This document shows, piece by piece, positions 35,553 to 45,104 of a stretch of 64,000 nucleotides of DNA. Numbering within the stretch: position 1 is the first letter of the stretch; each line of letters begins with the position of its first letter. Source of the stretch: Pseudomonadota bacterium (GTDB taxonomy: Bacteria; Pseudomonadota; Gammaproteobacteria; Burkholderiales; Rhodocyclaceae); the NCBI GenBank assembly GCA_029776255.1, contig JAKOTN010000114.1, positions 1 to 64,000 on the forward strand, in the 5' to 3' direction. Both the position numbers and the translations under genes were made by a program. The notes under the pieces are model-generated. The model was given only the letters and a program-made list of their open reading frames with translations. It did not search any database and had not been told where the DNA came from.

Positions 35553-36953
35553 ATGAAGTCAAGGAAGCATCAATTGCTGAAGCGGCATCGGCGCAACAAG
35601 CGGCTGTTGCTGGCCATCGCCATGCTGATGATCGTGTTGCTGGGCGCGCTGCTGGCGTGGTGGTTGGTGCCACTGCTGCTGCCGCTGCTCTGGCTGGCAC
35701 ACGAAGCCTGGTTTTCCGATCATCTGTTCTACTCGCGGGAGGAGGATTATCTCCATGCGTTTTCAGCGGGAACCGCGCGACAGAAGGCGACGATCGCCAA
35801 TGACCGCCTGCAACTAAGCGAACCGCTGGCCGCTGGCGAAACCTTGATCCTGGAGATCAGGCTGCGCGCTACTTGGCTAGGGCGTTGGCGCGATCCGCAT
35901 GTGTTGGTGGGTGACGACCGGCAGGATTTCGAGCTTGGCGCCCGCGGTCGCCGCTATCTCAATCTTTCCGGGCAAGCGACCGCCATTGCCGACGGCGGGT
36001 TGACGATTCGCGGTCGCCACTGCCGCCTGTCTCACGAAGCCACCTTGCATGTTTTCGACAATCCCGATTTTCGCCAGCGCCGGCTGATGATTCTGGCGCC
36101 GCATGCCGACGACGCCGAACTGGCGGCCTTTGGCGTCTACAGCGAGGCGAGCGAGGCGGTGATCGTCACGCTGACCCAAGGCGAGGTCGAGGCCGGCGGC
36201 TACCGGCGCTTTGGCCTCGACGCGGCGGCGGCGGCGCGTCTGAAAGGCCGTCTGCGCGCCTGGGACAGCCGGGCCATTCCGCTCTGGGGCGGCGTGCCGC
36301 AAAGCCGCTGTTTTCAGCTGGGCTACTTTTGCATGCAACTGGCGTCGATGCTGGCCAAGCCCGGTCAAACCTTCCCCTCCCGCGCGTCGGCGGACAGCGA
36401 CATCCGCCCGGTCCGGGTTCATAACCCCTTTTCGCTGCCGGGCGATGTCGACGGCCTGCCGAATGGCGCCAATCTCCTTGGCGACCTGGTGGCGCTGCTG
36501 GAGCATTTCCGTCCCGAGGTGGTCATCGTCCCGCATCCCGAGCTCGATCCGCATCCCGATCACGTCGCCACGGCCGAGGCGCTACAGTCCGCGGCACGGC
36601 AATCGTCCTGGAAGCCAGAGATCGCGCTGCTTTACGCCAATCATTTGCACGATAACGACCGTTGGCCCTTGGGGCCGGCGGGCCATGGCGTCGCCCTGCC
36701 GCCGGCACTGGCCTACGTCGCCAGCGACGGCCTGTGGAGTCCGTGGCTGAGCGCCGAAAAGCAGCTCGACAAGGCCATGGCGCTGGCGATGCAGCACGAT
36801 CTGCAAGGCCGGCAGTCGGTCAAACGTCGTCTGCGCCGGCTGGTGCAGCGGGCGCTGGTCGGTCGCCGCTGGCCGGTTACCGGAGATAATCCTTTCTTTC
36901 GCAAGGCTATTCGTCGTCATGAAATCTTTTGGGTCCGTCGTTTTCAACACTAG
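35553..36953 (+). CDS. Membrane-anchored PIG-L family deacetylase
   Basis: 466 aa from ATG 35553, where a basic N-terminus and one strong membrane helix (about 19-42) begin; the frame is open upstream without support. A beta-rich region (about 90-170) precedes the PIG-L domain with APHADDAEL near 180, and PHPDHVATAEAL near 333, the zinc-binding pairs. Relatives remove acetyl groups from N-acetylglucosamine conjugates. The cell-envelope placement suggests action on a surface glycan or lipid; the substrate is unknown. Confidence 0.82.
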   Translation: MKSRKHQLLKRHRRNKRLLLAIAMLMIVLLGALLAWWLVPLLLPLLWLAHEAWFSDHLFYSREEDYLHAFSAGTARQKATIANDRLQLSEPLAAGETLILEIRLRATWLGRWRDPHVLVGDDRQDFELGARGRRYLNLSGQATAIADGGLTIRGRHCRLSHEATLHVFDNPDFRQRRLMILAPHADDAELAAFGVYSEASEAVIVTLTQGEVEAGGYRRFGLDAAAAARLKGRLRAWDSRAIPLWGGVPQSRCFQLGYFCMQLASMLAKPGQTFPSRASADSDIRPVRVHNPFSLPGDVDGLPNGANLLGDLVALLEHFRPEVVIVPHPELDPHPDHVATAEALQSAARQSSWKPEIALLYANHLHDNDRWPLGPAGHGVALPPALAYVASDGLWSPWLSAEKQLDKAMALAMQHDLQGRQSVKRRLRRLVQRALVGRRWPVTGDNPFFRKAIRRHEIFWVRRFQH

Positions 36954-36962
36954 GCACGGTCA

Positions 36963-37724
36963 GTGCCATGGCCTCCTTTCGAACGGCCGATGAGTGCCGC
37001 CGTGCCACCGATGCCGTCCGGCATCCGCTGCCCCTCCTGCCAGTCGCCAATGGCGGCGCACGCTTTCCGTCGACAGGCCGTTGGCGAGGTCACCCTCGAT
37101 ATCTGTTTTTCCTGCCAGGGCATTTGGTTCGACGAGTTCGAAAGCGCGCAAATCGCGCCGGCCGGCGTGCTCGAACTGTTCCGCTTGCTGCACGAACATC
37201 GCGCCGAGCCGCCGCAACCGTGGCGCGAGACGCTGCGTTGTCCACGCTGTCGGGAAACGCTGCTGCAATGCCTGGACAGTACGCGTACCGGTCGTTTTGC
37301 CTACAGCCGTTGCCCGCAGCGGCACGGACGCTACAGCGCTTTCTCGGCGTTCATGATCGAAAAAGGCTTTGTTCGCCAGCTCAACGGCAGCGAAATCGCC
37401 GAACTGGCCGGCAAGGTGCGAAATATCCGCTGCTCCGGATGCGGCGCGCCGGTGGATATTCGCCGCGACCAGATCTGCGGTCATTGCCGTTCGCCGATCG
37501 TCGTTCTCGACCCCAACGCCGTGCGCGAAGCGCTTGGCGCCTTCTCCGAGAAAGCCCGCCAGCAACAACAGGTCGATCCCAACGCCGTCGCCGACGCGCT
37601 GCTGGCCAACGAGCGCGCCAAATCGCAGCGCATTCGGCAGCAACAAAACGATTTTCTGGATGTCGATCTCGCCGATCTGGTGCTCGACGGGATTCAGTTC
37701 ATCGGGGATTTACTCCGGCGCTAG
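36963..37724 (+). CDS. zf-TFIIB-like zinc-finger protein
   Basis: Up to 253 aa from GTG 36963; ATG 36990 gives a shorter, equally plausible form. CPSCQSPMAAHAF and ICFSCQGIWFDEFE form a TFIIB-like zinc ribbon with the typical GIWFD element; CPRC and a second pair (CSGCGAP, CGHCRSP) follow. Residues 190-230 are Gln-rich and helical. A role is not established. It is 9 bp after the PIG-L gene. Confidence 0.75.
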   Translation: MPWPPFERPMSAAVPPMPSGIRCPSCQSPMAAHAFRRQAVGEVTLDICFSCQGIWFDEFESAQIAPAGVLELFRLLHEHRAEPPQPWRETLRCPRCRETLLQCLDSTRTGRFAYSRCPQRHGRYSAFSAFMIEKGFVRQLNGSEIAELAGKVRNIRCSGCGAPVDIRRDQICGHCRSPIVVLDPNAVREALGAFSEKARQQQQVDPNAVADALLANERAKSQRIRQQQNDFLDVDLADLVLDGIQFIGDLLRR

Positions 37725-38066
37725 TTGCGCGGATTTGCGATATCTTGGCCAACTCGGCCGCCGGAAACCGTTGCCATCCTCTCCGATCGGCAGCCGCCCG
37801 GTGCGGGCTGCCACCGTCCGAATGGCGAGAGAACCGGCCGCTTCGCCGGTCGCCGGGTCACCACTGCGCGGACGAGGGCGCGTCCAGTCGAAGCGTTTGC
37901 GAGGTCGGGTGTCGGGCCATATGATTTAAATATCCGCAAAACAAACAATGGCTTGCCATTTATTACGCGATGAATTCGAAGGGTTGTTCGCAAATCCGAC
38001 AAAGTAAAATCAAGCGGTAGGCGCTGTATTCATTCACTGTGTCATCCGACAAGTACGAGTACCCAG
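37725..38066. other. Intergenic region, no gene seen
   Basis: 342 bp. A dyad at about 37790-37815 (GGCAGCC / GGGCTGCC) and a GC-rich pair near 37838 could form hairpins; no T run follows either. From about 37918 the DNA turns AT-rich and probably holds the trmL promoter. No RNA gene was recognised. Confidence 0.35.
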
Positions 38067-38543
38067 ATGTTCGAAGTCGTCCTCGTTCACCCTGAAATTC
38101 CCCCCAACACTGGCAATGTGATCCGTCTCTGCGCCAACACCGGCGCACGTCTGCATCTCGTCGAGCCACTGGGTTTCGAACTGACGGAAACCCGCTTGCG
38201 GCGGGCGGGCATGGACTATGCCGAACTGGCAACGGTGCGCAGACATGCCGACTGGAGCGCCTGCCGCGCGGCGCTGGCCGAATTGTCGCCGTCCGGGCGA
38301 CTGTTCGCACTCAGCACAAAGGGCACGCGCCATCCATCGGAGGCGGGGTTTCAGGCGGGCGACGTCCTGGTGTTCGGCTGCGAAACAGGCGGTCTGCCGG
38401 CCGACATCTTCGCGGCGTTCGATGCCGAACATCGACTACGCCTGCCGATGCGACCGCACAACCGCAGCATCAATCTCTCCAACGCCGTCGCCGTGACCGT
38501 GTATGAAGCCTGGCGCCAGATCGGCTATCCCGGCTCGGTATAA
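38067..38543 (+). CDS. trmL: tRNA (cytidine(34)-2'-O)-methyltransferase
   Basis: 158 aa SPOUT methyltransferase: [23 protein letters not shown] at the N-terminus split by conserved Asn and Arg, [10 protein letters not shown] near 110 and [19 protein letters not shown] near 130 that form the trefoil knot and bind SAM. It methylates the wobble ribose of tRNA-Leu isoacceptors. Confidence 0.95.
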   Translation: MFEVVLVHPEIPPNTGNVIRLCANTGARLHLVEPLGFELTETRLRRAGMDYAELATVRRHADWSACRAALAELSPSGRLFALSTKGTRHPSEAGFQAGDVLVFGCETGGLPADIFAAFDAEHRLRLPMRPHNRSINLSNAVAVTVYEAWRQIGYPGSV

Positions 38544-38570
38544 CCGCCGCCGCGAGCCGACAGCAGCCGG

Positions 38571-38945
38571 CTAACGCGCCGGAACCAGTTGCCAGCCTTC
38601 CGGGCAATGGCGGACGTAGGGGTAATACTGGCCCGCCGACCCGCAGTAATGCCAGTAATTGTTCGGCGCCGGCATGACCGGTGCGGGTTCCGGCGCCCGC
38701 GCGGGGTGCGATTGGGAAAAAGCGGCCGCCGCCAGACCGGCGATCGCCAGGATGGCGACCGGCGCCACCCAGCCGCTGCCGCCGCGGTGGTGTTCGTGAT
38801 GCGGGGGCCGATAACGCTCGTGCGAGTAATGCGGCGGCGGCCCCGAATGGCGTTCGTGGGAATAACCACGATCGGCGAAAGCCGGCGTGGCCGTGCCCAA
38901 GGCAAGAGCAAGGGCGATACAGAGGGAGGTGTTTGGCGTTTTCAT
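38571..38945 (-). CDS. Small secreted His/Pro-rich protein
   Basis: 124 aa. A signal peptide ends near ATPAFADRG (about residue 25). Next comes a His-, Tyr- and Pro-rich stretch (27-54), one hydrophobic segment (60-76), and a C-terminal domain with paired cysteines, YCGSAGQYYPYVRHCPEGW. The C-terminal motif occurs in several small envelope proteins of unknown role. Metal binding by the His-rich part is possible. Confidence 0.7.
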   Translation of the reverse strand: MKTPNTSLCIALALALGTATPAFADRGYSHERHSGPPPHYSHERYRPPHHEHHRGGSGWVAPVAILAIAGLAAAAFSQSHPARAPEPAPVMPAPNNYWHYCGSAGQYYPYVRHCPEGWQLVPAR

Positions 38946-39047
38946 ACGCTGGATAACGGCCGACCGACGTCGGCGATGACATCGCGGCGCGGCGGGTTTG
39001 CAACCGACTGTAACGGCGAAAGCATTGGCGCATCGGCCGAAAGCGAT

Positions 39048-40706
39048 TCAGCCCGCCTCGCCGTACATGACGGCGATGTTGCGCATTCCGAGATGTCGCA
39101 GGGTTCTCTCGGCGGCGAGCACGCCACGGTATTGCGCTTCCTCGAACAAGGAGAAACCGCTGACGTCGGCGTGCGCGAAGCGCAGGCGCGGACCGTCGGC
39201 GGCGAAACGCTGACGGGCGGCACCGAAAATCAGGCCCGGCAGCGGCCGGGCCATGGCATGCGCGTGACGAAAAACGTCGAGCCGGGTCGTCAATTGGCGA
39301 ATGTCGGGATGCACGCGCTCCAGTTCGGCGAGAATCTCCGCCGCCCAGGCCTCGCGCGGCGTGTCGTGCAAGATCTGGCGGCCCTGTCGCGGATTCACCG
39401 TGTCCAGCGAGCGGTAATAGGTCAGCACCGTGGCCCCTGGCCGCAAGCGCATTTGCTGGTGGGTGGCGACGACATAGCCGAGACCGGCCGCGCCGTGCAG
39501 CACGTTATCCCAGGCCGGCGGCGCGCCGTGCCGTTCCGTGGGCGGGCCGGACAAGGTCAGGTTGGCGACCAGCCACGGCGCGTGACTGTAGCCGGCGGCG
39601 GCGGCCTTCAACGCCGGGTGTCCGTCGAAGACGCGCGGCACCAGAAACAGCGGCGCCGCCCAGATCAGTTGCTCGGTCAACACGCGCACGCCGCGGTTTT
39701 CCGCCGGAAGCCACAGATCGACCGTCACGCGCTCGCGAGCACTCTCGCCCCCGGCAACGCGGAACGCCAGCGCGCCCTTGAGCAGGCGATCGCCGACACG
39801 CGCCGCGATACCGCGTTGCAAACCCCTCGCCAGCCAGCCATTGCCATCCGGGGCGGTAAGCACGGTGTCGCTGCTGGCGTTCCGCGCCTCGCCGGTGCGG
39901 CAGGCGAAGTAGTGAATGCCGGCCCAGGCCGAGACCGCGGCGCTGGCGGTGCCGTAGTCGTCGCGGCAGGCGTAGTCGACGTACCAATGGAGGTGCGGCG
40001 CATCGAGTCCTTGCGCCAGAAGCCAGTCGCGCATGCCAAGGCGATCCAGCGCCAACAGCTCGGGATCGCGGCCCGACAGCGCCATCGGCAACGCGAAGGC
40101 CCGCCGACCCTGACGGTCGCGGCGCTGCTTGTAGGCGTCCATCGCGTCGGCGAATTGGCGATACTGGCGCCGCTCGGCGGCCGTCGCCCCGGCGGTCGGC
40201 AGCAGCCCATCGTGCCAGCGCCCATCGCGATACAGCCGTTCCTGCGGAGTCGCGCACAGATAACGCTCGTCGTAAACCGGTTTCGCGGCGTGCGGATCGC
40301 CTTGCAGGACACCGATCTCGGCCAGCAACTCGCGCACCGCCGTCGCCTCGCGTGTCGGCAGGGGCAAATAGTGCGCTCCCCAGGGGTAGGCGCTGACGGC
40401 ATTGCGCCCGCCGCGCGAATTGCCACCGGCCTCGGCTTCCAGTTCGACCAGCAGAAAATCGCCGAAACCGGCCCTGGCCAGGGTCCAGGCGGCGGAAAGT
40501 CCGCCGATGCCGGCGCCGACGATGAGCACCGGCACGTGCCGCGTTTCGCTCGGTGGCGGCAGATCGCCCCGGCGGAGACGATGACCGAGGTCGAGCGAGG
40601 TGCCGAGCAGCTCGCCGGGCGGCAAGGGCGGCGCCTCGTTCCGGCAGCCGGCGAGCGATGCCGCGCCGGCGGCGGCCACCGAAAACAGAAAATCGCGGCG
40701 ATCCAT
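39048..40706 (-). CDS. Tat-exported FAD-dependent oxidoreductase
   Basis: 552 aa from ATG 40706. The N-terminus DRRDFLFSVAAAGAASLAGC has a twin-arginine signal ending in a possible lipobox cysteine. FAD-binding VGAGIGGLSAAWTLARAG is near residue 62, with an acidic strand end LLVELEAEAGG. The rest resembles flavin amine oxidase or phytoene-desaturase-type folds. It starts 2 bp after the spermidine-synthase-like gene, so oxidation of a polyamine-like product outside the cytoplasm is a reasonable guess. Confidence 0.75.
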   Translation of the reverse strand: MDRRDFLFSVAAAGAASLAGCRNEAPPLPPGELLGTSLDLGHRLRRGDLPPPSETRHVPVLIVGAGIGGLSAAWTLARAGFGDFLLVELEAEAGGNSRGGRNAVSAYPWGAHYLPLPTREATAVRELLAEIGVLQGDPHAAKPVYDERYLCATPQERLYRDGRWHDGLLPTAGATAAERRQYRQFADAMDAYKQRRDRQGRRAFALPMALSGRDPELLALDRLGMRDWLLAQGLDAPHLHWYVDYACRDDYGTASAAVSAWAGIHYFACRTGEARNASSDTVLTAPDGNGWLARGLQRGIAARVGDRLLKGALAFRVAGGESARERVTVDLWLPAENRGVRVLTEQLIWAAPLFLVPRVFDGHPALKAAAAGYSHAPWLVANLTLSGPPTERHGAPPAWDNVLHGAAGLGYVVATHQQMRLRPGATVLTYYRSLDTVNPRQGRQILHDTPREAWAAEILAELERVHPDIRQLTTRLDVFRHAHAMARPLPGLIFGAARQRFAADGPRLRFAHADVSGFSLFEEAQYRGVLAAERTLRHLGMRNIAVMYGEAG

Positions 40707-40708
40707 GT

Positions 40709-42214
40709 CTAGCGGATCACCTGCCGCCACTCCTGCTCGAAGTAGCGCACCAGCACCTGATTATTCAGCCGGTTGACCTCGGCGGGCACGCGCGCCATGT
40801 CGGCGGGAAACATGAATAAGGCGGGAGTCGTTTCCGGGGTCAAGAATCGGGTGTCGACCGGGTACGCCGCCGGCGGCCGGTAGGCCCGTCGGCCGGCCAG
40901 CACGAACCCCCATTCGCCAAACGACGGCACCAGCGCGTGGTAAGGCGTGGCGATCAGGCCGACGCTTTCGACGGTGCTCACCACGCACCAGAACGATTGC
41001 CGGGCGTACAGCGGCGACGTCGATTGAATGACCGCCAAGGCGTCGCCATTGAGGTGCTTTTCCAGCAAGCGATAGAACGAGGCGCTGTAAAGCTTGCCAA
41101 TGGCGAAGTTCGACGGATCGGGAAAATCGATCACCACGAAATCGAAACTCTCGTCGTTCTCCTCCAGCCATTGCAGGGCGTCGGCGTTCACCACCGTGAC
41201 CTTGGGCGACTGGAACGCATCGCCATTGAGCTTGCGCAGCGACGGCGCGCTGCCGAACAGCCGGGTCATCGCCGGATCGAGATCGACCAGGGTCACCGTG
41301 TCGATCCGCGGATATTTCAGGACCTCGCGCAGCGCCAGACCGTCGCCGCCGCCGAGAATCAACACCCGCCGCGCATTCGGTAGCGTCGCCAGCCCCGGAT
41401 GCACCAATGCCTCGTGATACCGATACTCGTCGCGCGAGCTGAATTGCAGGTTGTTGTTCAAGTGCAAGCGCAGATCGTCCTTCCAGCGAGTGACGACGAT
41501 GCGTTGATACGGCGTGCTTTCGGCATGCACGATCTCGTCGGTGTAAAGCTGCGCCTCGGCGAGCGAGGTCATCCGGCCTGCGGCGGCGAACGCGCCCGAC
41601 AAGGCCAGCGCGGCCAGCACGCCCTGCGCGCGCAGCCGACCGACCTCTGGCAAATGCGGGCGAAACAGCCGGCACGCCCACAGCGCGACGACGACATTGA
41701 GCAGACCGAACAGCAGGCCGCTGCGCATCAGCCCCAAATGCGGCACCAGCAACAGCGGAAAGAGAATCGACACCGCGAGCGCACCGAGATAATCGAAGGT
41801 CAGCACCTGCGAAACGAGGTCCTTGAACAGCAGATCGCGCTTGAGAATGCGCATGATCAGCGGAATTTCCAGACCGACCAGCACGCCGATCAGCACCACC
41901 GCCAGATAGAGCAACAATTTGAACGGCGCCGGCGACCAGGCAAAGACAAAGAACAGACTGGCCGCGGAGAAACCGCCGATCACGCCGACCAGCAGTTCCA
42001 CCTGGATGAAGCGGGCCACCAGTTGCTGCTCGATATAACGCGACAGCCACGAGCCGATGCCCATGGCGAACAGATAAGCGCCGATCACCGTCGAAAATTG
42101 CAGGATCGAGTCGCCGAGAAGATAGCTGGCCAGCGCGCCGGCGATCAGCTCATAGGCCAGACCGCACGAGGCGACAATGAATACCGAGAACAGCAGCGCG
42201 TGGTTTATGTTCAC
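40709..42214 (-). CDS. Membrane-bound spermidine synthase-like protein
   Basis: 501 aa from GTG 42214. Seven hydrophobic segments fill the first 210 residues, then an aminopropyltransferase-like domain with ILGGGDGLALREVLKY near 290, VDLDPAM near 315 and IDFPDPSNFAIGKLYS near 360, where the catalytic Asp is kept. Classic SpeE has no membrane part. The donor and acceptor amines cannot be told from sequence. Coupled to the FAD oxidoreductase. Confidence 0.82.
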   Translation of the reverse strand: MNINHALLFSVFIVASCGLAYELIAGALASYLLGDSILQFSTVIGAYLFAMGIGSWLSRYIEQQLVARFIQVELLVGVIGGFSAASLFFVFAWSPAPFKLLLYLAVVLIGVLVGLEIPLIMRILKRDLLFKDLVSQVLTFDYLGALAVSILFPLLLVPHLGLMRSGLLFGLLNVVVALWACRLFRPHLPEVGRLRAQGVLAALALSGAFAAAGRMTSLAEAQLYTDEIVHAESTPYQRIVVTRWKDDLRLHLNNNLQFSSRDEYRYHEALVHPGLATLPNARRVLILGGGDGLALREVLKYPRIDTVTLVDLDPAMTRLFGSAPSLRKLNGDAFQSPKVTVVNADALQWLEENDESFDFVVIDFPDPSNFAIGKLYSASFYRLLEKHLNGDALAVIQSTSPLYARQSFWCVVSTVESVGLIATPYHALVPSFGEWGFVLAGRRAYRPPAAYPVDTRFLTPETTPALFMFPADMARVPAEVNRLNNQVLVRYFEQEWRQVIR

Positions 42215-42481
42215 AGCGGATCGGCCCTGCACGGTGGGAACGGGCGAAGCGCTGCATTCTAATGGATAGTCGGCGCTCGATCGCCGACCGCGTTCGCCGC
42301 GCGGGCCGCATGGGTATTCGCCGGAACGCGTCCACAACGAGCGATGCGCCAACTTGCGCTACCATGGTCCCGCGATGCACGCCATGGCGACCGGCGCGCC
42401 GTCGGCCCGGGCGCCGCTCGAGCCGCTCCTCGATTCACTCGACTCGCAGTCGACGATTCCCACCCACCCGGCGATCCGACC

Positions 42482-43552
42482 ATGAACCCGTCCTCCGCTC
42501 CAAAAATCGATCTCACGCGCACCACATTGAATCTGTTGATGATTTGCGCGTTACTCGTCACTTCGGCATGGATTTTGAGCCCCTTCCTGCCGGCCCTGCT
42601 TTGGGCGACGATGGTCGTCGTCGCCACCTGGCCACTGCTGTTGGAGATACAAAAGCACTTCGGCAACCGCCGCCGCCCGGCGGTCGCGGCGATGACCCTG
42701 CTGGTCCTGCTGGTGCTGGTGGTGCCGCTGTCGCTGGCCATCGCCACCTTGGTCGACAACGCCGACCAGATCGTCGAGTGGGGAAAGGATTTGGCCGAAC
42801 TCAACGTGTCGGCGCCGCCGGATTGGGTCGGCGAACTGCCCTGGATCGGCGATGCGGCCAAAAACGCCTGGTTGCACCTCGTCAATACCGGCCACGCGGA
42901 GCTCGCTGGCAAGATCGCGCCCTACGCCGGCAACCTCACCAAATGGTTCGTTCGCGAGATAGGCAATTTCGGGCTGGTTTTCGTGCAGTTCCTGCTGACC
43001 GTCGCCCTGGCCGCCGTGCTGTTCCTGGACGGCGAGCGCTACGCCACGAGTGTGCGGCGTTTCGGCCGCCGTCTGGCGGGTGAACGCGGCGACGCCACCG
43101 TCGTGCTGGCCGCACGGGCGATCCGGGCCGTGGCGCTCGGCGTCGGCATCACCGCGCTGGTGCAATCGCTGCTCGGCGGCATCGGCCTGGCGATCGCCGG
43201 CCTGCCCGCCGTCGCCTTGTTGACCGCGCTGATGTTCATGTTCTGCATCGCGCAACTCGGCCCCGGCCTGGTGTTGATCCCGGCCGTGATCTGGCTGTAC
43301 TGGAGCGACAGCACGGCCTGGGCCACCTTTCTGCTGATCTGGAGCATCGTCGTCATGTCGCTGGATAATTTTCTGCGGCCTTTCCTGATCAGGCAGGGCG
43401 CCGATCTGCCGATGCTGTTGATTCTCGCCGGCGTCATCGGCGGCATGCTGTCCTTCGGCCTGGTCGGCATCTTCATCGGCCCGGTGGTGTTGGCCGTCGG
43501 TTACACGCTGCTACAGGCGTGGCTGGCCGACGCGCCACCGGCGGCGGATTAA
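42482..43552 (+). CDS. AI-2E family transporter
   Basis: 356 aa from ATG 42482, about eight membrane helices, and the C-terminal GGMLSFGLVGIFIGPVVLAV typical of the AI-2E/YdiK family. Members are linked with autoinducer-2 export or sodium/proton exchange; the actual substrate is unknown. Confidence 0.88.
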   Translation: MNPSSAPKIDLTRTTLNLLMICALLVTSAWILSPFLPALLWATMVVVATWPLLLEIQKHFGNRRRPAVAAMTLLVLLVLVVPLSLAIATLVDNADQIVEWGKDLAELNVSAPPDWVGELPWIGDAAKNAWLHLVNTGHAELAGKIAPYAGNLTKWFVREIGNFGLVFVQFLLTVALAAVLFLDGERYATSVRRFGRRLAGERGDATVVLAARAIRAVALGVGITALVQSLLGGIGLAIAGLPAVALLTALMFMFCIAQLGPGLVLIPAVIWLYWSDSTAWATFLLIWSIVVMSLDNFLRPFLIRQGADLPMLLILAGVIGGMLSFGLVGIFIGPVVLAVGYTLLQAWLADAPPAAD

Positions 43553-43625
43553 ACTGCGGCAGCGATCCGGACCGGGCGGCGGCAAATCGAATGGCGAGAA
43601 GTGTCAGGCGCAACCTGGAGCCGCG

Positions 43626-43664
43626 TATAATTTCCATTCAAGAATTTATTCACCATTTTATTCA
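43626..43664 (+). promoter_or_regulatory. -10 box and three ATTCA repeats before the HipA-like gene
   Basis: TATAAT lies at 43626-43631. ATTCA follows at 43636, 43648 and 43660, exactly 12 bp apart, ending 5 bp before the start codon. The array is placed to block transcription or translation and may be the operator of the HTH domain coded next. Confidence 0.5.
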
Positions 43665-43669
43665 ATCGG

Positions 43670-45013
43670 ATGTCAATACACGCTGAACGCATCCGCGCAT
43701 GTCTATTTTCCAGGCCACTTTCGGCGCGACAACTTGCTGAAATCATTGGCGTTAGCCAGCCGACGGTCTCTCGCGCGCTAAATGAACTCGGCAGCGAGAT
43801 CGTACGGTTCGGTGCCGCGCGATCCATTCAGTACGCGCTCCGCGACACCCTCCGCGAATTGCCGGACATTCCCATCCACCGCATTGATGCGGCCGGGCGG
43901 ATTCGACAACTGGGAACGCTGACCCCCGTGCGTCCGGAAGGATTCGTCATGCGCCAGGAGAATGGCGTGACGCTCCATGGCGACGGCTTGCCATGGTGGC
44001 TGTCCGACATGCGCCCGCAAGGCTATCTCGGGCGTGCCTACGCGGCTCGCCATGCGGCCGAACTCCGATTGCCGGAACGGCTGACCGCGTGGACCGACGT
44101 TCACGCTTTGCGCGCGTTGCTGGCGCATGGCCACGATGCGGTAGGAAATTTATTACTTGGCGACACGGCGAGGGATCGCTTTCTTGCCGACGCCGCTCCC
44201 GAACCGATTTCCGAGGAGCAGAAGGCGACGGAATATCCCCGTCTTGCGCTTGAAGCGGCGCGTGGAGACGCGCCAGGCTCCTCCGCGGGGGGCGAGCAGC
44301 CGAAATTCACGTGCCATGCCTGGATGCCAAGCGGCACGCGACACGTGCTGGTGAAATTCAGCGAACGCGAGGAAAGTCCGGTCAGCGCGCGCTGGCGCGA
44401 TCTGTTGCTGGCGGAGCACTTCGCGCTGGAAACCTTGCGCGAGGCCGGCATTCCCGCCGCCGTGTCGCGAATTATCGATCACGGGGGCCAGCGCTTTCTT
44501 GAAATCGAGCGCTTCGACCGTATCGGCGAGCGCGGCCGGCGAGCCTTGATTTCCCTGGCAGCGCTGGATGCGGCCTTTGTCGGGGAAGGAAGCGCCCCGT
44601 GGCCGGTTCTCACGCGCCGTCTTGTCGCTGGCAAGCAGGTTCGCCGGGAAGCCGTGCAGGGAGTCGATTTGCTGTGGGCCTTTGGAATCCTGATCGCCAA
44701 TACCGACATGCATGGCGGCAACCTGTCGTTCGTCTCGGAACACGGGCGCCCTTACGAACTGGCGCCTGCCTACGACATGACGCCCATGGCCTTTGCGCCG
44801 CGAGTTGGCGGCGGCTTGCCGGATACAGTCGCCGCGGCGGCGATTCACTCCGTGGTGCCCGAGGACACCTGGCGGCGCGCGGAAGAACTGGCCCTTGCCT
44901 TCCTCGCTCGCATCGACACCGCCGACGGCTTCAGCGCGCGCTTCGGCGTCTGTCTCGATGCCTTGCGACAACACCTCGCAACGACAGGTGCCAAGATCCG
45001 CCGCCTCGGATAA
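43670..45013 (+). CDS. yjjJ: HipA-family Ser/Thr kinase with N-terminal HTH (YjjJ-like)
   Basis: 447 aa. A winged helix at about 15-55 (ARQLAEIIGVSQPTVSRALNEL) replaces a separate HipB antitoxin. The HipA kinase part shows SSAGGEQPKF near 206 (activation/ATP loop), NTDMHGGNLSF near 345 and APAYDMTPMAF near 365. Related HipA proteins phosphorylate GltX or other targets and induce persistence. E. coli YjjJ has the same layout. The DNA-binding part may repress its own promoter. No hipB gene is adjacent. Confidence 0.87.
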   Translation: MSIHAERIRACLFSRPLSARQLAEIIGVSQPTVSRALNELGSEIVRFGAARSIQYALRDTLRELPDIPIHRIDAAGRIRQLGTLTPVRPEGFVMRQENGVTLHGDGLPWWLSDMRPQGYLGRAYAARHAAELRLPERLTAWTDVHALRALLAHGHDAVGNLLLGDTARDRFLADAAPEPISEEQKATEYPRLALEAARGDAPGSSAGGEQPKFTCHAWMPSGTRHVLVKFSEREESPVSARWRDLLLAEHFALETLREAGIPAAVSRIIDHGGQRFLEIERFDRIGERGRRALISLAALDAAFVGEGSAPWPVLTRRLVAGKQVRREAVQGVDLLWAFGILIANTDMHGGNLSFVSEHGRPYELAPAYDMTPMAFAPRVGGGLPDTVAAAAIHSVVPEDTWRRAEELALAFLARIDTADGFSARFGVCLDALRQHLATTGAKIRRLG

Positions 45014-45104
45014 GGTCACCGGGCCGAGTCGTGCCAGATACGTGTCGTATCGCGTCGCAATCCGGCGTTTCCACCCGCCAACCCTGACGCCTGCCCGGAA
45101 ACGT

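Noticed and set aside
38589-40712. 707-aa plus-strand ORF
   Set aside because: Antisense to the FAD oxidoreductase and the secreted His-rich protein; Arg/Gly-rich shadow with no motif.
43636-43664. CRISPR-like array
   Set aside because: Repeats are 5 bp with 7-bp spacers, far too small; operator function fits better.
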